A stretch of 64,000 nucleotides of DNA from Chlorobiaceae bacterium. GTDB taxonomy: Bacteria > Bacteroidota > Chlorobiia > Chlorobiales > Chlorobiaceae. Numbering within the stretch: the stretch's first letter is position 1; each line of letters begins with the position of its first letter. Below the pieces are notes generated by a model that worked only from the letters and a program-made list of their open reading frames with translations, did not search any database and was not told the DNA's origin. This document shows, piece by piece, positions 7,779-15,063 of this stretch. The DNA lies in the NCBI GenBank assembly GCA_013334965.1, contig JAAXWO010000001.1, positions 87,829 through 151,828 on the forward strand, read 5' to 3'. A program made the translations under genes and the position numbers.

Positions 7779-9014
7779 ATGGGAGATACGAGGCGAGAGC
7801 CGGGAGGCCGTTCCGATAAAGGCGGTGCTGACATAGGGCTGAAGCAGATTCCTGTCGGCGTCTGGGTGCTTGGTGTCGTCAGTATGCTGATGGACATCTC
7901 ATCCGAGATGATTCACAGCTTGCTGCCGATGTTCATGGTGACGACCCTTGGAGCCAGCGCCCTTGCGCTCGGCCTGATCGAGGGACTCGCTGAATCGACT
8001 GCGCTCATCGTCAAGGTATTTTCCGGGGTACTCAGCGACTATCTGGGAAAACGAAAGTGGCTCGCGGTGTTCGGGTATGCCCTTGGCGCGATGACCAAAC
8101 CGCTTTTCGCCATTGCTCCAGGGATCGGCACCGTGCTGGCTGCCCGCCTGCTCGACAGGGTCGGCAAAGGGGTGCGCGGCGCACCCCGCGATGCGCTGGT
8201 CGCCGACATCGTACCTCCGGAGATGCGCGGCGCCGCCTTCGGCCTTCGTCAGTCTCTCGATACCGTCGGGGCCTTTATCGGCCCGCTCCTTGGCGCCGGG
8301 CTGATGATACTCTGGGCCAACGATTTCCGGAGTGTCTTCTGGATAGCGGTCATTCCGGGCATCGCGTCGGCATCCCTGCTTGTTTTCGGCCTCCGCGAAC
8401 CTGCGCACCCCGACGAAACAAAGCGGGTGAATCCGATACGTAGGGAGAACATTCGTCGGATGGGTCCTGCCTACTGGTGGGTGGTCGGGCTCGGTGCGGC
8501 ATTTACCCTCGCACGTTTCAGCGAGGCCTTTCTTGTGCTGCGCGCACGTCAGGCTGGCGTCGCAATCGCGATGGTGCCGCTCATCATGGTGGCCATGAAC
8601 ATCATCTACTCCCTTTCGGCCTATCCCTTCGGAAAACTGTCGGATCGCATGAACCACTCCAGCCTGCTGGGAATCGGGCTCGTCGTGCTGATCGCGGCCG
8701 ACCTGGTGCTTGCGCTTGATGGCGGGTGGGGCACCATGCTTGCTGGCGTGGCACTCTGGGGAGTGCACCTCGGCATTACCCAGGGACTGCTTGCGACGAT
8801 GGTTGCCGACACGGCGCCTGCCGACCTGAGAGGCACGGCATTCGGATTCTTCAACCTGGTCAGCGGCCTTGCCATGCTCCTTGCAAGCGCCTTGGCAGGC
8901 TTTCTCTGGCAGGAGTACGGCGCTTCGACGACCTTTCATGCGGGTGCGGCCTTCTGCGTGCTCACCCTGGCCGGGCTTGCTGTGAAGCCGGGGAGTGCTG
9001 CTGACCGGCACTAA
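7779..9014 (+). CDS. MFS transporter
   Basis: 411 residues with about 12 hydrophobic segments. The loop between segments 2 and 3 carries SGVLSDYLGKRK, a variant of the MFS signature G-x3-D-x-x-G-R-R/K. The sequence RVGKGVRGAPRDALVAD and the general layout resemble MFS proteins of the YfcJ/bacterial efflux type with unknown substrate. ATG 7779 is preceded by a strong GGAAGAGGAG site. It begins 36 bp after the MscS gene and may be co-transcribed with it. Confidence 0.85.
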   Translation: MGDTRREPGGRSDKGGADIGLKQIPVGVWVLGVVSMLMDISSEMIHSLLPMFMVTTLGASALALGLIEGLAESTALIVKVFSGVLSDYLGKRKWLAVFGYALGAMTKPLFAIAPGIGTVLAARLLDRVGKGVRGAPRDALVADIVPPEMRGAAFGLRQSLDTVGAFIGPLLGAGLMILWANDFRSVFWIAVIPGIASASLLVFGLREPAHPDETKRVNPIRRENIRRMGPAYWWVVGLGAAFTLARFSEAFLVLRARQAGVAIAMVPLIMVAMNIIYSLSAYPFGKLSDRMNHSSLLGIGLVVLIAADLVLALDGGWGTMLAGVALWGVHLGITQGLLATMVADTAPADLRGTAFGFFNLVSGLAMLLASALAGFLWQEYGASTTFHAGAAFCVLTLAGLAVKPGSAADRH

Positions 9015-9030
9015 AACGGAGCAATGATAT

Positions 9031-9069
9031 TTTGCCTTGTGTATCGTAACGCAAAAGATGCTATCTTTG
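9031..9069 (+). promoter_or_regulatory. Possible Bacteroidetes-type promoter of the FKBP gene
   Basis: TATCTTTG at 9062-9069 fits the Bacteroidetes -7 consensus TAnnTTTG exactly. A TTG at 9037-9039 lies 22 bp upstream, near the expected -33 element. It sits 95 bp before the FKBP start. Chlorobi and Bacteroidetes share a superphylum, so a similar primary sigma preference is conceivable. Start-site mapping has not been seen here. Confidence 0.35.
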
Positions 9070-9163
9070 CGCCATGTTTTTTTAAGATGGGCAGGCCTTT
9101 CGTGAACAGAGCAGGTCAGATGCGCAGGCTTCCCGAATTTATTATTGAACAAGAAGGAGAGTT

Positions 9164-9592
9164 ATGGCAAAGGTAAAATCAGGAGATATCGTCAAGGTTC
9201 ATTACACCGGCACCTTCGACGACGGAACCGTGTTCGACACGTCGGCTGATCGCGAGCCCCTGGAGTTCACCGTCGGAGCCGGCCAGGTTATCGCAGGCTT
9301 CGACCTGGCGATGATGGACATGGAACCGGGTGAAAAGAAGGTCGTCAACATTCCCGCCGATCAGGCATACGGCCCCCGCAGCGAAGAGCTCGTGGCAGAG
9401 ATCGGCCGCGACAGGCTTCCCCCAGACCTTCAGATTGAAATCGGCCAGCAGCTTCAGGTCGGCCTTGCCGATGGCGAACAGGCTGTGGTGCTGATCGTCG
9501 ATGCCACCGAAACCACCGTCACGCTCGACGCGAACCACCCGATGGCAGGATTCGATCTGAACTTCGACCTGGAACTGGTTGAGATCGTTTGA
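9164..9592 (+). CDS. FKBP-type peptidyl-prolyl isomerase, SlyD-like
   Basis: 142 residues. The N-terminal FKBP half begins KVHYTGTFDDGTVFDTS, followed by an insert-in-flap chaperone domain at about 65-120, then the returning FKBP strand with NHPMAGFDLNFDLELV. This is the SlyD/FkpB layout: prolyl isomerase with holdase activity. The His-rich metal tail of E. coli SlyD is absent. An AAGGAGAG site precedes ATG 9164. A terminator hairpin follows the stop. Confidence 0.92.
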   Translation: MAKVKSGDIVKVHYTGTFDDGTVFDTSADREPLEFTVGAGQVIAGFDLAMMDMEPGEKKVVNIPADQAYGPRSEELVAEIGRDRLPPDLQIEIGQQLQVGLADGEQAVVLIVDATETTVTLDANHPMAGFDLNFDLELVEIV

Positions 9593-9614
9593 ACTACTGG
9601 ATTTGATCTTTTTT

Positions 9615-9639
9615 CAAAGGCGCCTTCGTGGCGCCTTTG
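9615..9639 (+). terminator. Hairpin terminator after the FKBP gene
   Basis: CAAAGGCGCC (9615-9624) pairs perfectly with GGCGCCTTTG (9630-9639) around a TTCGT loop. T-rich bases flank both sides, so it could stop transcription from either direction. Confidence 0.8.
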
Positions 9640-9712
9640 CTGTTTATTGTCAGAATACGGACTAAATCTCGCGTTCAGCAAAATGCTGTAATGATGTTCA
9701 TGTAAATCGTTC

Positions 9713-9746
9713 TTGTTTTCTGGCGGTGATTGTGTATATTATACAC
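9713..9746 (+). promoter_or_regulatory. Promoter with overlapping operator ahead of the type I R-M operon
   Basis: A -35-like TTGTTT (9713-9718) and a -10-like TATATT (9735-9740) are 16 bp apart. The -10 box lies inside a perfect palindrome GTGTATA-T-TATACAC (9732-9746). A repressor bound there would block transcription of the half-hsdS/hsdM/hsdS genes. No obvious controller gene is adjacent, so the binding protein is unknown. Confidence 0.55.
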
Positions 9747-9779
9747 GAATGACATTTCTGTAATATTAGAGGAGTGCTG

Positions 9780-10364
9780 TTGAGGGTAATGGTAAGAGAA
9801 ATAGCGTCAGTTCAGACGGGATACTCTTTCAGGGTGCGTCTTGAGTCTGACTCGTCGGGCAATGTGGCTGTCATCCAGATGAAAGACCTGCGTGATGACC
9901 ATACGGTTGATTGCAACGATCTGGTGAGAGTCGATATGAAGGAGCTTAAAGAGCATCATTTTGTACGCAATGGGGATTTGGTGCTGAGGACACGAGGATT
10001 GGTTACAACATCGGCGATACTTCTTGAAGCGCCTGAGAATGTCGTTGTTTCGGCCCCTTTATTGAGAATCAGAATCAGCCAACCCGACAAGGTGTTGCCT
10101 GAGTACCTGAACTGGTACATCAATCAGCGGGAAGCTCAGGCATTCCTCGATAGCAGGGCGATAGGAACAGCACAAAAGATGATTGGCAAGGAGGCGATAG
10201 ATGATCTTGAGGTTATCCTGCCAGGCATTGAGCGGCAAAGATGTATCGTGGAAATGGCGTTATTGTCGGCTCGTGAGCAGTGCCTGCTTCAGGAGCTTGC
10301 TGAAAAACGGGGTCAGTATAGTTCAATAGTACTTATGGAGTTAGCTAAAGGAGAACAAGAATGA
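9780..10364 (+). CDS. Half-size HsdS-like specificity protein
   Basis: 194 residues from TTG 9780, which has AGAGGAG six bases upstream; ATG 9789 and GTG 9774 are alternatives. The N-terminus VREIASVQTGYSFR and the segment QRCIVEMALLSAREQCLLQEL are typical of one target-recognition domain plus one conserved helix of a type I S subunit. Full S subunits have two such units, so this is about half size. The stop overlaps hsdM by four bases (ATGA), which implies coupled translation. It may form a dimeric half-S specificity unit or modulate the full S subunit encoded after hsdM. Function is inferred. Confidence 0.8.
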   Translation: MRVMVREIASVQTGYSFRVRLESDSSGNVAVIQMKDLRDDHTVDCNDLVRVDMKELKEHHFVRNGDLVLRTRGLVTTSAILLEAPENVVVSAPLLRIRISQPDKVLPEYLNWYINQREAQAFLDSRAIGTAQKMIGKEAIDDLEVILPGIERQRCIVEMALLSAREQCLLQELAEKRGQYSSIVLMELAKGEQE

Positions 10365-11929
10365 GCGGTTTAATCGACCAGAAAAATATCAATAACGCCG
10401 CATGGTCTGCATGTGACACCTTCAGGGGGGTAGTCGATCCGGCTCAGTACAAGGACTACATCCTGGTGATGCTGTTTCTGAAATACATCTCCGATGTCTG
10501 GCAGGATCATTATGAGGAGTACCGGAAGCTGTATGGGGATGATGATGAACGTATTCGCCGAAAGCTTGAGCGCGAAAGGTTTGTCCTTCCTGTGGTTACG
10601 CTGACGGAAAAGAGTGCGGAGACAGGCGCGATTACGGTACTCGATACGTTTGAGGCCACCTATTACAGCCTTTATGAACGAAGGTCGACACCTAACATCG
10701 GTGAGCTGATCAATATCGTACTCGATCACATCGAAGAAAAAAACAAGGCCAAGCTCGAAGGGGTTTTCCGCAATATCGATTTCAACAGCGAATCAAATCT
10801 CGGAAAAACCAAGGATCGTAACCGGCGCCTGAAGCAGTTGCTTGAGGATTTTCATAAAGCTGAACTCGATTTGCGTCCAAGTCGCGTTTCCGAAGATGTT
10901 ATCGGCAATACCTACATCTACCTGATCGAACGATTCGCTTCGGATTCGGGCAAGAAGGCAGGAGAGTTCTTTACCCCGTTCAAGGTGAGTGAACTGGTGG
11001 CAAAACTCGCAGGTCCGAAATCAGGTGATCGAATTTGTGATCCTGCCTGCGGTTCGGGTGGTTTGCTGATCAAGGCGGCAAAAGAGGTGGGTGACAGGAA
11101 TTTCGCTCTCTTCGGGCAGGAGTCAAACGGAAGTACCTGGGCGCTGTGTCGCATGAATATGTTCCTGCACAGTTTCGATAGCGCCAGAATTGAGTGGTGC
11201 GATACCCTGAACAGCCCCTTACTGGTGGAGAACGACCGCCTGATGAAATTCAACTGTGTCGTTGCAAATCCGCCGTTTTCTCTCGATAAATGGGGTGCCG
11301 AACATGCCGAGGATGACCGGTATAACCGCTACTGGCGGGGTGTACCTCCGAAAAGCAAGGGTGACTGGGCGTTCATCAGCCATATGATTGAAACTGCCCT
11401 TGAAAAGGCGGGGCGCGTGGCTGTCGTTGTGCCGCATGGTGTTCTGTTCAGGGGTAGCGCAGAAGGGCGTATCCGCCAGAAAATGATTGAGGATAACCTT
11501 CTCGATGCCGTGATCGGATTGCCGGGGAACCTGTTCCAGACAACGAATATTCCCGTGGCGATCCTCGTATTCGACCGTTCGCGTGAAAAAGGCGGTTCGC
11601 GTGAGGATTGTAGGGATGTCCTGTTTGTCGATGCGAGCCGGGAGTTTGTATCCAGCAAAAACCAGAACACGCTTTCAGACGAGCATATCGCGAAAATCAT
11701 GCAGACCTTCAGGGATAGACGGGATGTCTACAGATTTGCCCATCTGGCGGATGTAGCCGAGATCAGCGAAAACGATTTCAACCTCAATATCCCCCGTTAC
11801 GTCGATACCTACGAGGAGGAAGAGGAGATCGACATCGATGCCGTACAGCGGGAGATCGAACAGCTCGAAAAAGAGCTGGTTGAAGTTCGGGCGAAAATGG
11901 CAGAGAAGCTGAAGGAGATTCAGCGATGA
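10361..11929 (+). CDS. hsdM: Type I DNA methyltransferase subunit HsdM
   Basis: 522 residues. The N-terminal HsdM helical domain covers about 5-150. SAM-binding motif I is DPACGSGG at 227-234. Catalytic motif IV is NPPF at 303-306, marking an N6-adenine methylase. A C-terminal coiled-coil stretch rich in Glu (about 480-520) should contact HsdS. Ribosome site AAAGGAGA lies before ATG 10361. Its stop overlaps the next hsdS start by four bases. With HsdS and HsdR (16070-19267) it completes a type I restriction-modification complex. Confidence 0.95.
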   Translation: MSGLIDQKNINNAAWSACDTFRGVVDPAQYKDYILVMLFLKYISDVWQDHYEEYRKLYGDDDERIRRKLERERFVLPVVTLTEKSAETGAITVLDTFEATYYSLYERRSTPNIGELINIVLDHIEEKNKAKLEGVFRNIDFNSESNLGKTKDRNRRLKQLLEDFHKAELDLRPSRVSEDVIGNTYIYLIERFASDSGKKAGEFFTPFKVSELVAKLAGPKSGDRICDPACGSGGLLIKAAKEVGDRNFALFGQESNGSTWALCRMNMFLHSFDSARIEWCDTLNSPLLVENDRLMKFNCVVANPPFSLDKWGAEHAEDDRYNRYWRGVPPKSKGDWAFISHMIETALEKAGRVAVVVPHGVLFRGSAEGRIRQKMIEDNLLDAVIGLPGNLFQTTNIPVAILVFDRSREKGGSREDCRDVLFVDASREFVSSKNQNTLSDEHIAKIMQTFRDRRDVYRFAHLADVAEISENDFNLNIPRYVDTYEEEEEIDIDAVQREIEQLEKELVEVRAKMAEKLKEIQR

Positions 11930-13056
11930 TTGTCCCTTTAGACTGGAACGAAACAACTTTAGGCGAGTTCGTGTCTTTGCAACGAGGATATGACCTTCCG
12001 GATCATAATCGGGAAAATGGAGAAATTCCAGTTGTTGGAGGAGGCGGCCCAAATGGTTACCATTCCGAAGCAAAAGCTATTGGTCCTGGAGTTGTTATTG
12101 GTCGGAGTGGTGCAGGTTTTGGAACAGCATTCTACGTAAAAGAGAATTACTGGCCACACAATACGGGGCTATTTGTGACCGATTTCAAGGGTAATGATCC
12201 ACTATTTGTATTTCATTTTTTAAATGCATTTGATTTTTCCTCTTACAACTCGGGTGGGGCTCAGCCATCCTTAAATCGGAATTATATTTACCCCATTTCA
12301 ATATCCTATCCTTTCCTCTCCGAGCAAAAAGCGATTTCCGATTTACTTTCTACTTGGGATGAGGCTATCGAGAACACTGAACGACTGATTCGGGCGAAGG
12401 AACAGCGGTTTAATGGACTGTTGTGTGAGTTAATGTCAGAACAACGAAATAGACAGAGAGAGACGAGATGGAAAAAGGTGAGAATTGGATCATTTCTGAC
12501 TGAGAGTCGGATTCCAGATCGTGTTAATGACCCCAAGAAGCGACTAAGTGTAAGGCTGCATTTGAAGGGCGTTGAGGTTCGAGAATATCGAGGAACTGAG
12601 GCTGATGGAGCAACTGCATATTTTATCCGTAAGGCAGGTCAGTTTATCTACGGTAAACAAAATGTGTTTAGAGGGGCTTTAGGCATAGTACCCCTTGAAT
12701 TAGATGGCTATAGCTCAACTCAAGACATACCGACGTTCGATATAGCTGATCACGTCAATAAGAATTGGCTTCAGTTTCTCTTTTCAGATCCAAACTTTTA
12801 TAAAAAATTAGAGCTATATGCGAGTGGGTCGGGTTCAAAGCGACTTCATCCGAAAGAGCTTTTCAGAGTAACAGTTACATTGCCACCACTTGAAGCCCAG
12901 CATAAAATTAACGATACACTATCTTCAGCCCAGCACGAAATCGACCTACTGAAACAGCTTGCAGAAAAATATAAAACCCAGAAGCGTGGTCTGATGCAGA
13001 AGATGCTGACTGGGGAGTGGCGTGTGAAGCCGGATGTGGTGAAAAGTTATGAGTGA
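11926..13056 (+). CDS. hsdS: Type I specificity subunit HsdS
   Basis: 376 residues with two target-recognition units, at about 1-130 and 180-320, each followed by a conserved helical spacer (EQKAISDLLSTWDEAIENTE and EAQHKINDTLSSAQHEIDLL). That is the normal two-TRD layout which sets a bipartite recognition site. The gene is more AT-rich than hsdM and hsdR, as expected for fast-exchanging specificity genes. Its C-terminus ends MLTGEWRVKP, a common HsdS end. The last 8 bp overlap the transposase gene that follows. Confidence 0.93.
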   Translation: MIVPLDWNETTLGEFVSLQRGYDLPDHNRENGEIPVVGGGGPNGYHSEAKAIGPGVVIGRSGAGFGTAFYVKENYWPHNTGLFVTDFKGNDPLFVFHFLNAFDFSSYNSGGAQPSLNRNYIYPISISYPFLSEQKAISDLLSTWDEAIENTERLIRAKEQRFNGLLCELMSEQRNRQRETRWKKVRIGSFLTESRIPDRVNDPKKRLSVRLHLKGVEVREYRGTEADGATAYFIRKAGQFIYGKQNVFRGALGIVPLELDGYSSTQDIPTFDIADHVNKNWLQFLFSDPNFYKKLELYASGSGSKRLHPKELFRVTVTLPPLEAQHKINDTLSSAQHEIDLLKQLAEKYKTQKRGLMQKMLTGEWRVKPDVVKSYE

Positions 13057-13759
13057 AGCACATGGGAACGCGGAGCCCCAGCTCCGCAACAAAGACGTCA
13101 ACGAATGGCGATCTCGTGGGTATCTTCCTCATCGAGACTGTTTCGGGTTGTTGCAATCCATCACCTGTCGTTTAGCCGACAGCTTGCCACAAGAAAAGCT
13201 ACGGCAGCTGGATGAGGAGTTGGTGAAGATGAAGGGGGATGCGGAGCTGGGGCTCCGCGTTCCCAGTGAAAACGGTCCGGAGCTGGGGCTCCGCGTTCCC
13301 GGTAAAGACCACATTTCCAGCCTGGAAACGGAAAAGCATAAACGGATAGAAGCATGGCTTGATGCCGGAATGGGTTGCTGTGCTTTGCGTCATCCGCAGA
13401 TGGCTGCTGTGATGCAAGACACCTTACTGAAATTTGATCAGGAGAAATACCACCTTTTGGCGTGGTGCATCATGCCCAATCATCTGCATGTGCTGATTGA
13501 GCCCAAGGTTCCGTTGTCAGCAATAGTTCAGTCGTGGAAATCATTTACAGGCCGTTGGGCGATGAAATATGGTGCGGAGCTGGGGCTCCGCGCTCCCAGG
13601 TTTTGGATGCCCGATTATTGGGATCGTTATATCCGGGATGAAAAACACCTGCGGTCGGTCATTGACTATATACACAACAACCCGGTGAAAGCAGGTCTGT
13701 GCCGGAAAGAAACTGACTGGCCCTGGAGCAGCGCATATATTTTCAATCCTGCAATATAG
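13049..13759 (+). CDS. REP-associated tyrosine transposase (RAYT) with internal REP sequences
   Basis: 236 residues, Y1/TnpA-REP family. The HUH-like metal motif appears in MPNHLHVLIEP. The catalytic-Tyr region and C-terminal signature are PDYWDRYIRDEKH and YIHNNPVKAGL. RAYTs cut single-stranded DNA at REP hairpins and are usually single-copy domesticated enzymes. The coding sequence itself contains four 25-bp palindromic units which add peptides such as ELGLRVP in the linker (about 63-85) and near 175. The frame stays open and the catalytic blocks look intact. The start overlaps the hsdS end. Family peers lack these insertions as far as I recall. Confidence 0.85.
   Translation: MSEAHGNAEPQLRNKDVNEWRSRGYLPHRDCFGLLQSITCRLADSLPQEKLRQLDEELVKMKGDAELGLRVPSENGPELGLRVPGKDHISSLETEKHKRIEAWLDAGMGCCALRHPQMAAVMQDTLLKFDQEKYHLLAWCIMPNHLHVLIEPKVPLSAIVQSWKSFTGRWAMKYGAELGLRAPRFWMPDYWDRYIRDEKHLRSVIDYIHNNPVKAGLCRKETDWPWSSAYIFNPAI
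13064..13088 (-). repeat. REP palindrome copy 1 in the RAYT gene
   Basis: A 25-bp unit with stem GCGGAGC/GCTCCGC around a 4-base loop. It is the exact reverse complement of copy 2 and lies within codons 6-13 of the transposase. Confidence 0.85.
13240..13264 (+). repeat. REP palindrome copy 2 in the RAYT gene
   Basis: Same 25-bp unit in the opposite orientation to copy 1, encoding AELGLRVP in frame. It starts exactly 36 bp before copy 3, a multiple of three. Confidence 0.85.
13276..13300 (+). repeat. REP palindrome copy 3 in the RAYT gene
   Basis: Same unit as copy 2 with one base change near its left end, encoding PELGLRVP. Copies 2 and 3 are separated by 11 bp. Confidence 0.85.
13573..13597 (+). 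repeat. REP palindrome copy 4 in the RAYT gene
   Basis: Same unit with one base change near its right end, encoding AELGLRAP just before the PDYWDRYI motif. Confidence 0.85.
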
Positions 13760-13782
13760 AACCAATATAGGGGTGCGTAATT

Positions 13783-14016
13783 ATGGCAATCGGAAAGAAC
13801 CAACATGTGGTGAAGCATCCGGAAGGATGGGCTGTCAAAGGGGCAGGGAATAGCAAGGCAACGAGAGTAACCCCAACACAGGCCGAAGCGATACAGATCG
13901 CACAGAATATCGCCAGAAACCAGCACTCGGATACCAAAATTCATGGCGAGAACGGCAGGATCAGGGCCGGCAACAGCTATGGACCGGATTCCTGCCCACC
14001 AAAAGATCAAAAGTAA
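13783..14016 (+). CDS. DUF2188 small protein
   Basis: 77 residues. The N-terminal HVVKHPEGWAVKGAGNSKA and the pattern of a short beta-strand pair followed by a helix (TPTQAEAIQIAQNIARN) match the DUF2188 family, small proteins often found in defence or mobile regions. The end GRIRAGNSYGPDSCPPKDQK is polar. It lies 11 bp before the HAD gene and probably shares its transcript. No biochemical role is established. Confidence 0.8.
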   Translation: MAIGKNQHVVKHPEGWAVKGAGNSKATRVTPTQAEAIQIAQNIARNQHSDTKIHGENGRIRAGNSYGPDSCPPKDQK

Positions 14017-14027
14017 GATAAACTGTT

Positions 14028-14861
14028 ATGGGTAAGAAACTGGTGAATATGGCGATTGCCTATGATTTCGATGGAACGTTGGCTCCGGGTAACATGCAGG
14101 AGTATGATTTTATTCCGAAACTCCGCATGAAATCGAAGGGCTTCTGGAATGATGTATCCAGCCATGCTCGGGAACAGAATGCTGATCAGATTCTGGCTTA
14201 TATGCATCTGATGCTCAAAAAAGCTGAAAGCGCAGAGGTTCAAGTGAGGAAGAGTGATTTTCACAAATACGGTGAGCAGATAAAACTGTTTCCCGGAGTG
14301 GTCGAATGGTTTCAGCGTATCAATGAGTATGGAAGGGAGAAGAACATACGGGTCGAACATTACATCGTGTCGTCAGGCCTCAGGGAGATGGTTGAGGGGA
14401 CTCCGATATCCAAAGAGTTTCAGGCGATCTATGCTTCCGGATTCATGTATGACCATCATGGCGTTGCCTGTTGGCCAGCACTTGCCATTAACTACACCAC
14501 GAAAACCCAGTATCTCTTCCGGATCAACAAAGGCAGTTTGGACGTCTCTGACAACAGTGTCATCAATTCATATGTGCCGCATGAACAACGCCCAGTTCCA
14601 TTCGAAAACATGATTTTCATCGGTGACGGTGAAACCGATATTCCCTGCATGAGGCTGGTCAAGGATCAGGGAGGGCATTCGATTTCGGTTTATAAGTCTA
14701 ATAAAAACGGAGCGAAAAAAGCCGCTGAGCAATTGCTTAACGACAAAAGGGTGACGCTCATTGCTCCTGCTGATTATCGTGAAGGCAAGACAATTGATAT
14801 GGCGGTCAAGGCGATGATCGATAAGGTTGACGCACGATCAAAGATTCTCGGGATGAAATAG
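14028..14861 (+). CDS. HAD-superfamily hydrolase
   Basis: 277 residues. HAD motif I is AYDFDGTLAPG (about 10-20), motif II is HYIVSSGLREMV (about 113-124), and motif IV is IFIGDGETDIPCM (about 200-212). This set fits a C1-capped phosphatase like phosphoserine phosphatase relatives, with an inserted helical cap at about 25-105. Substrate is unknown. It sits inside a type I R-M island after a DUF2188 gene, so it may be an accessory of the island rather than a metabolic phosphatase. Confidence 0.8.
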   Translation: MGKKLVNMAIAYDFDGTLAPGNMQEYDFIPKLRMKSKGFWNDVSSHAREQNADQILAYMHLMLKKAESAEVQVRKSDFHKYGEQIKLFPGVVEWFQRINEYGREKNIRVEHYIVSSGLREMVEGTPISKEFQAIYASGFMYDHHGVACWPALAINYTTKTQYLFRINKGSLDVSDNSVINSYVPHEQRPVPFENMIFIGDGETDIPCMRLVKDQGGHSISVYKSNKNGAKKAAEQLLNDKRVTLIAPADYREGKTIDMAVKAMIDKVDARSKILGMK

Positions 14862-14874
14862 ATGCAGAATAATT

Positions 14875-15060
14875 ATGCTTGACTTCAATATGCTCGACAA
14901 GCTCAAGCGAAGGCTTGACTCGTTCCTCCCGCTTCCTCCAGAGATGGTGTTCAATCTGCATCAATATCTTGTTCTGCGATGGACCTATAATTCGAACGAC
15001 ACAGAATGGAGATGTTGTCGAAGAAGGATTCAAACCATATTGGCAAGCCTTGGGAGTTAA
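14875..15060 (+). pseudogene. Remnant of a Fic-family gene
   Basis: A 61-codon frame reads LDSFLPLPPEMVFNLHQYL and then VLRWTYNSNDTE. This closely resembles the start of stand-alone Fic proteins (LDSFRPLPPE...LVLRWTYNSNAIEGNT). The frame then departs from the family, and no Fic catalytic motif follows before rhuM starts at 15064. The reading after position 15005 suggests a deletion or frameshift. A short expressed peptide cannot be excluded. Confidence 0.5.
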
Positions 15061-15063
15061 CTC

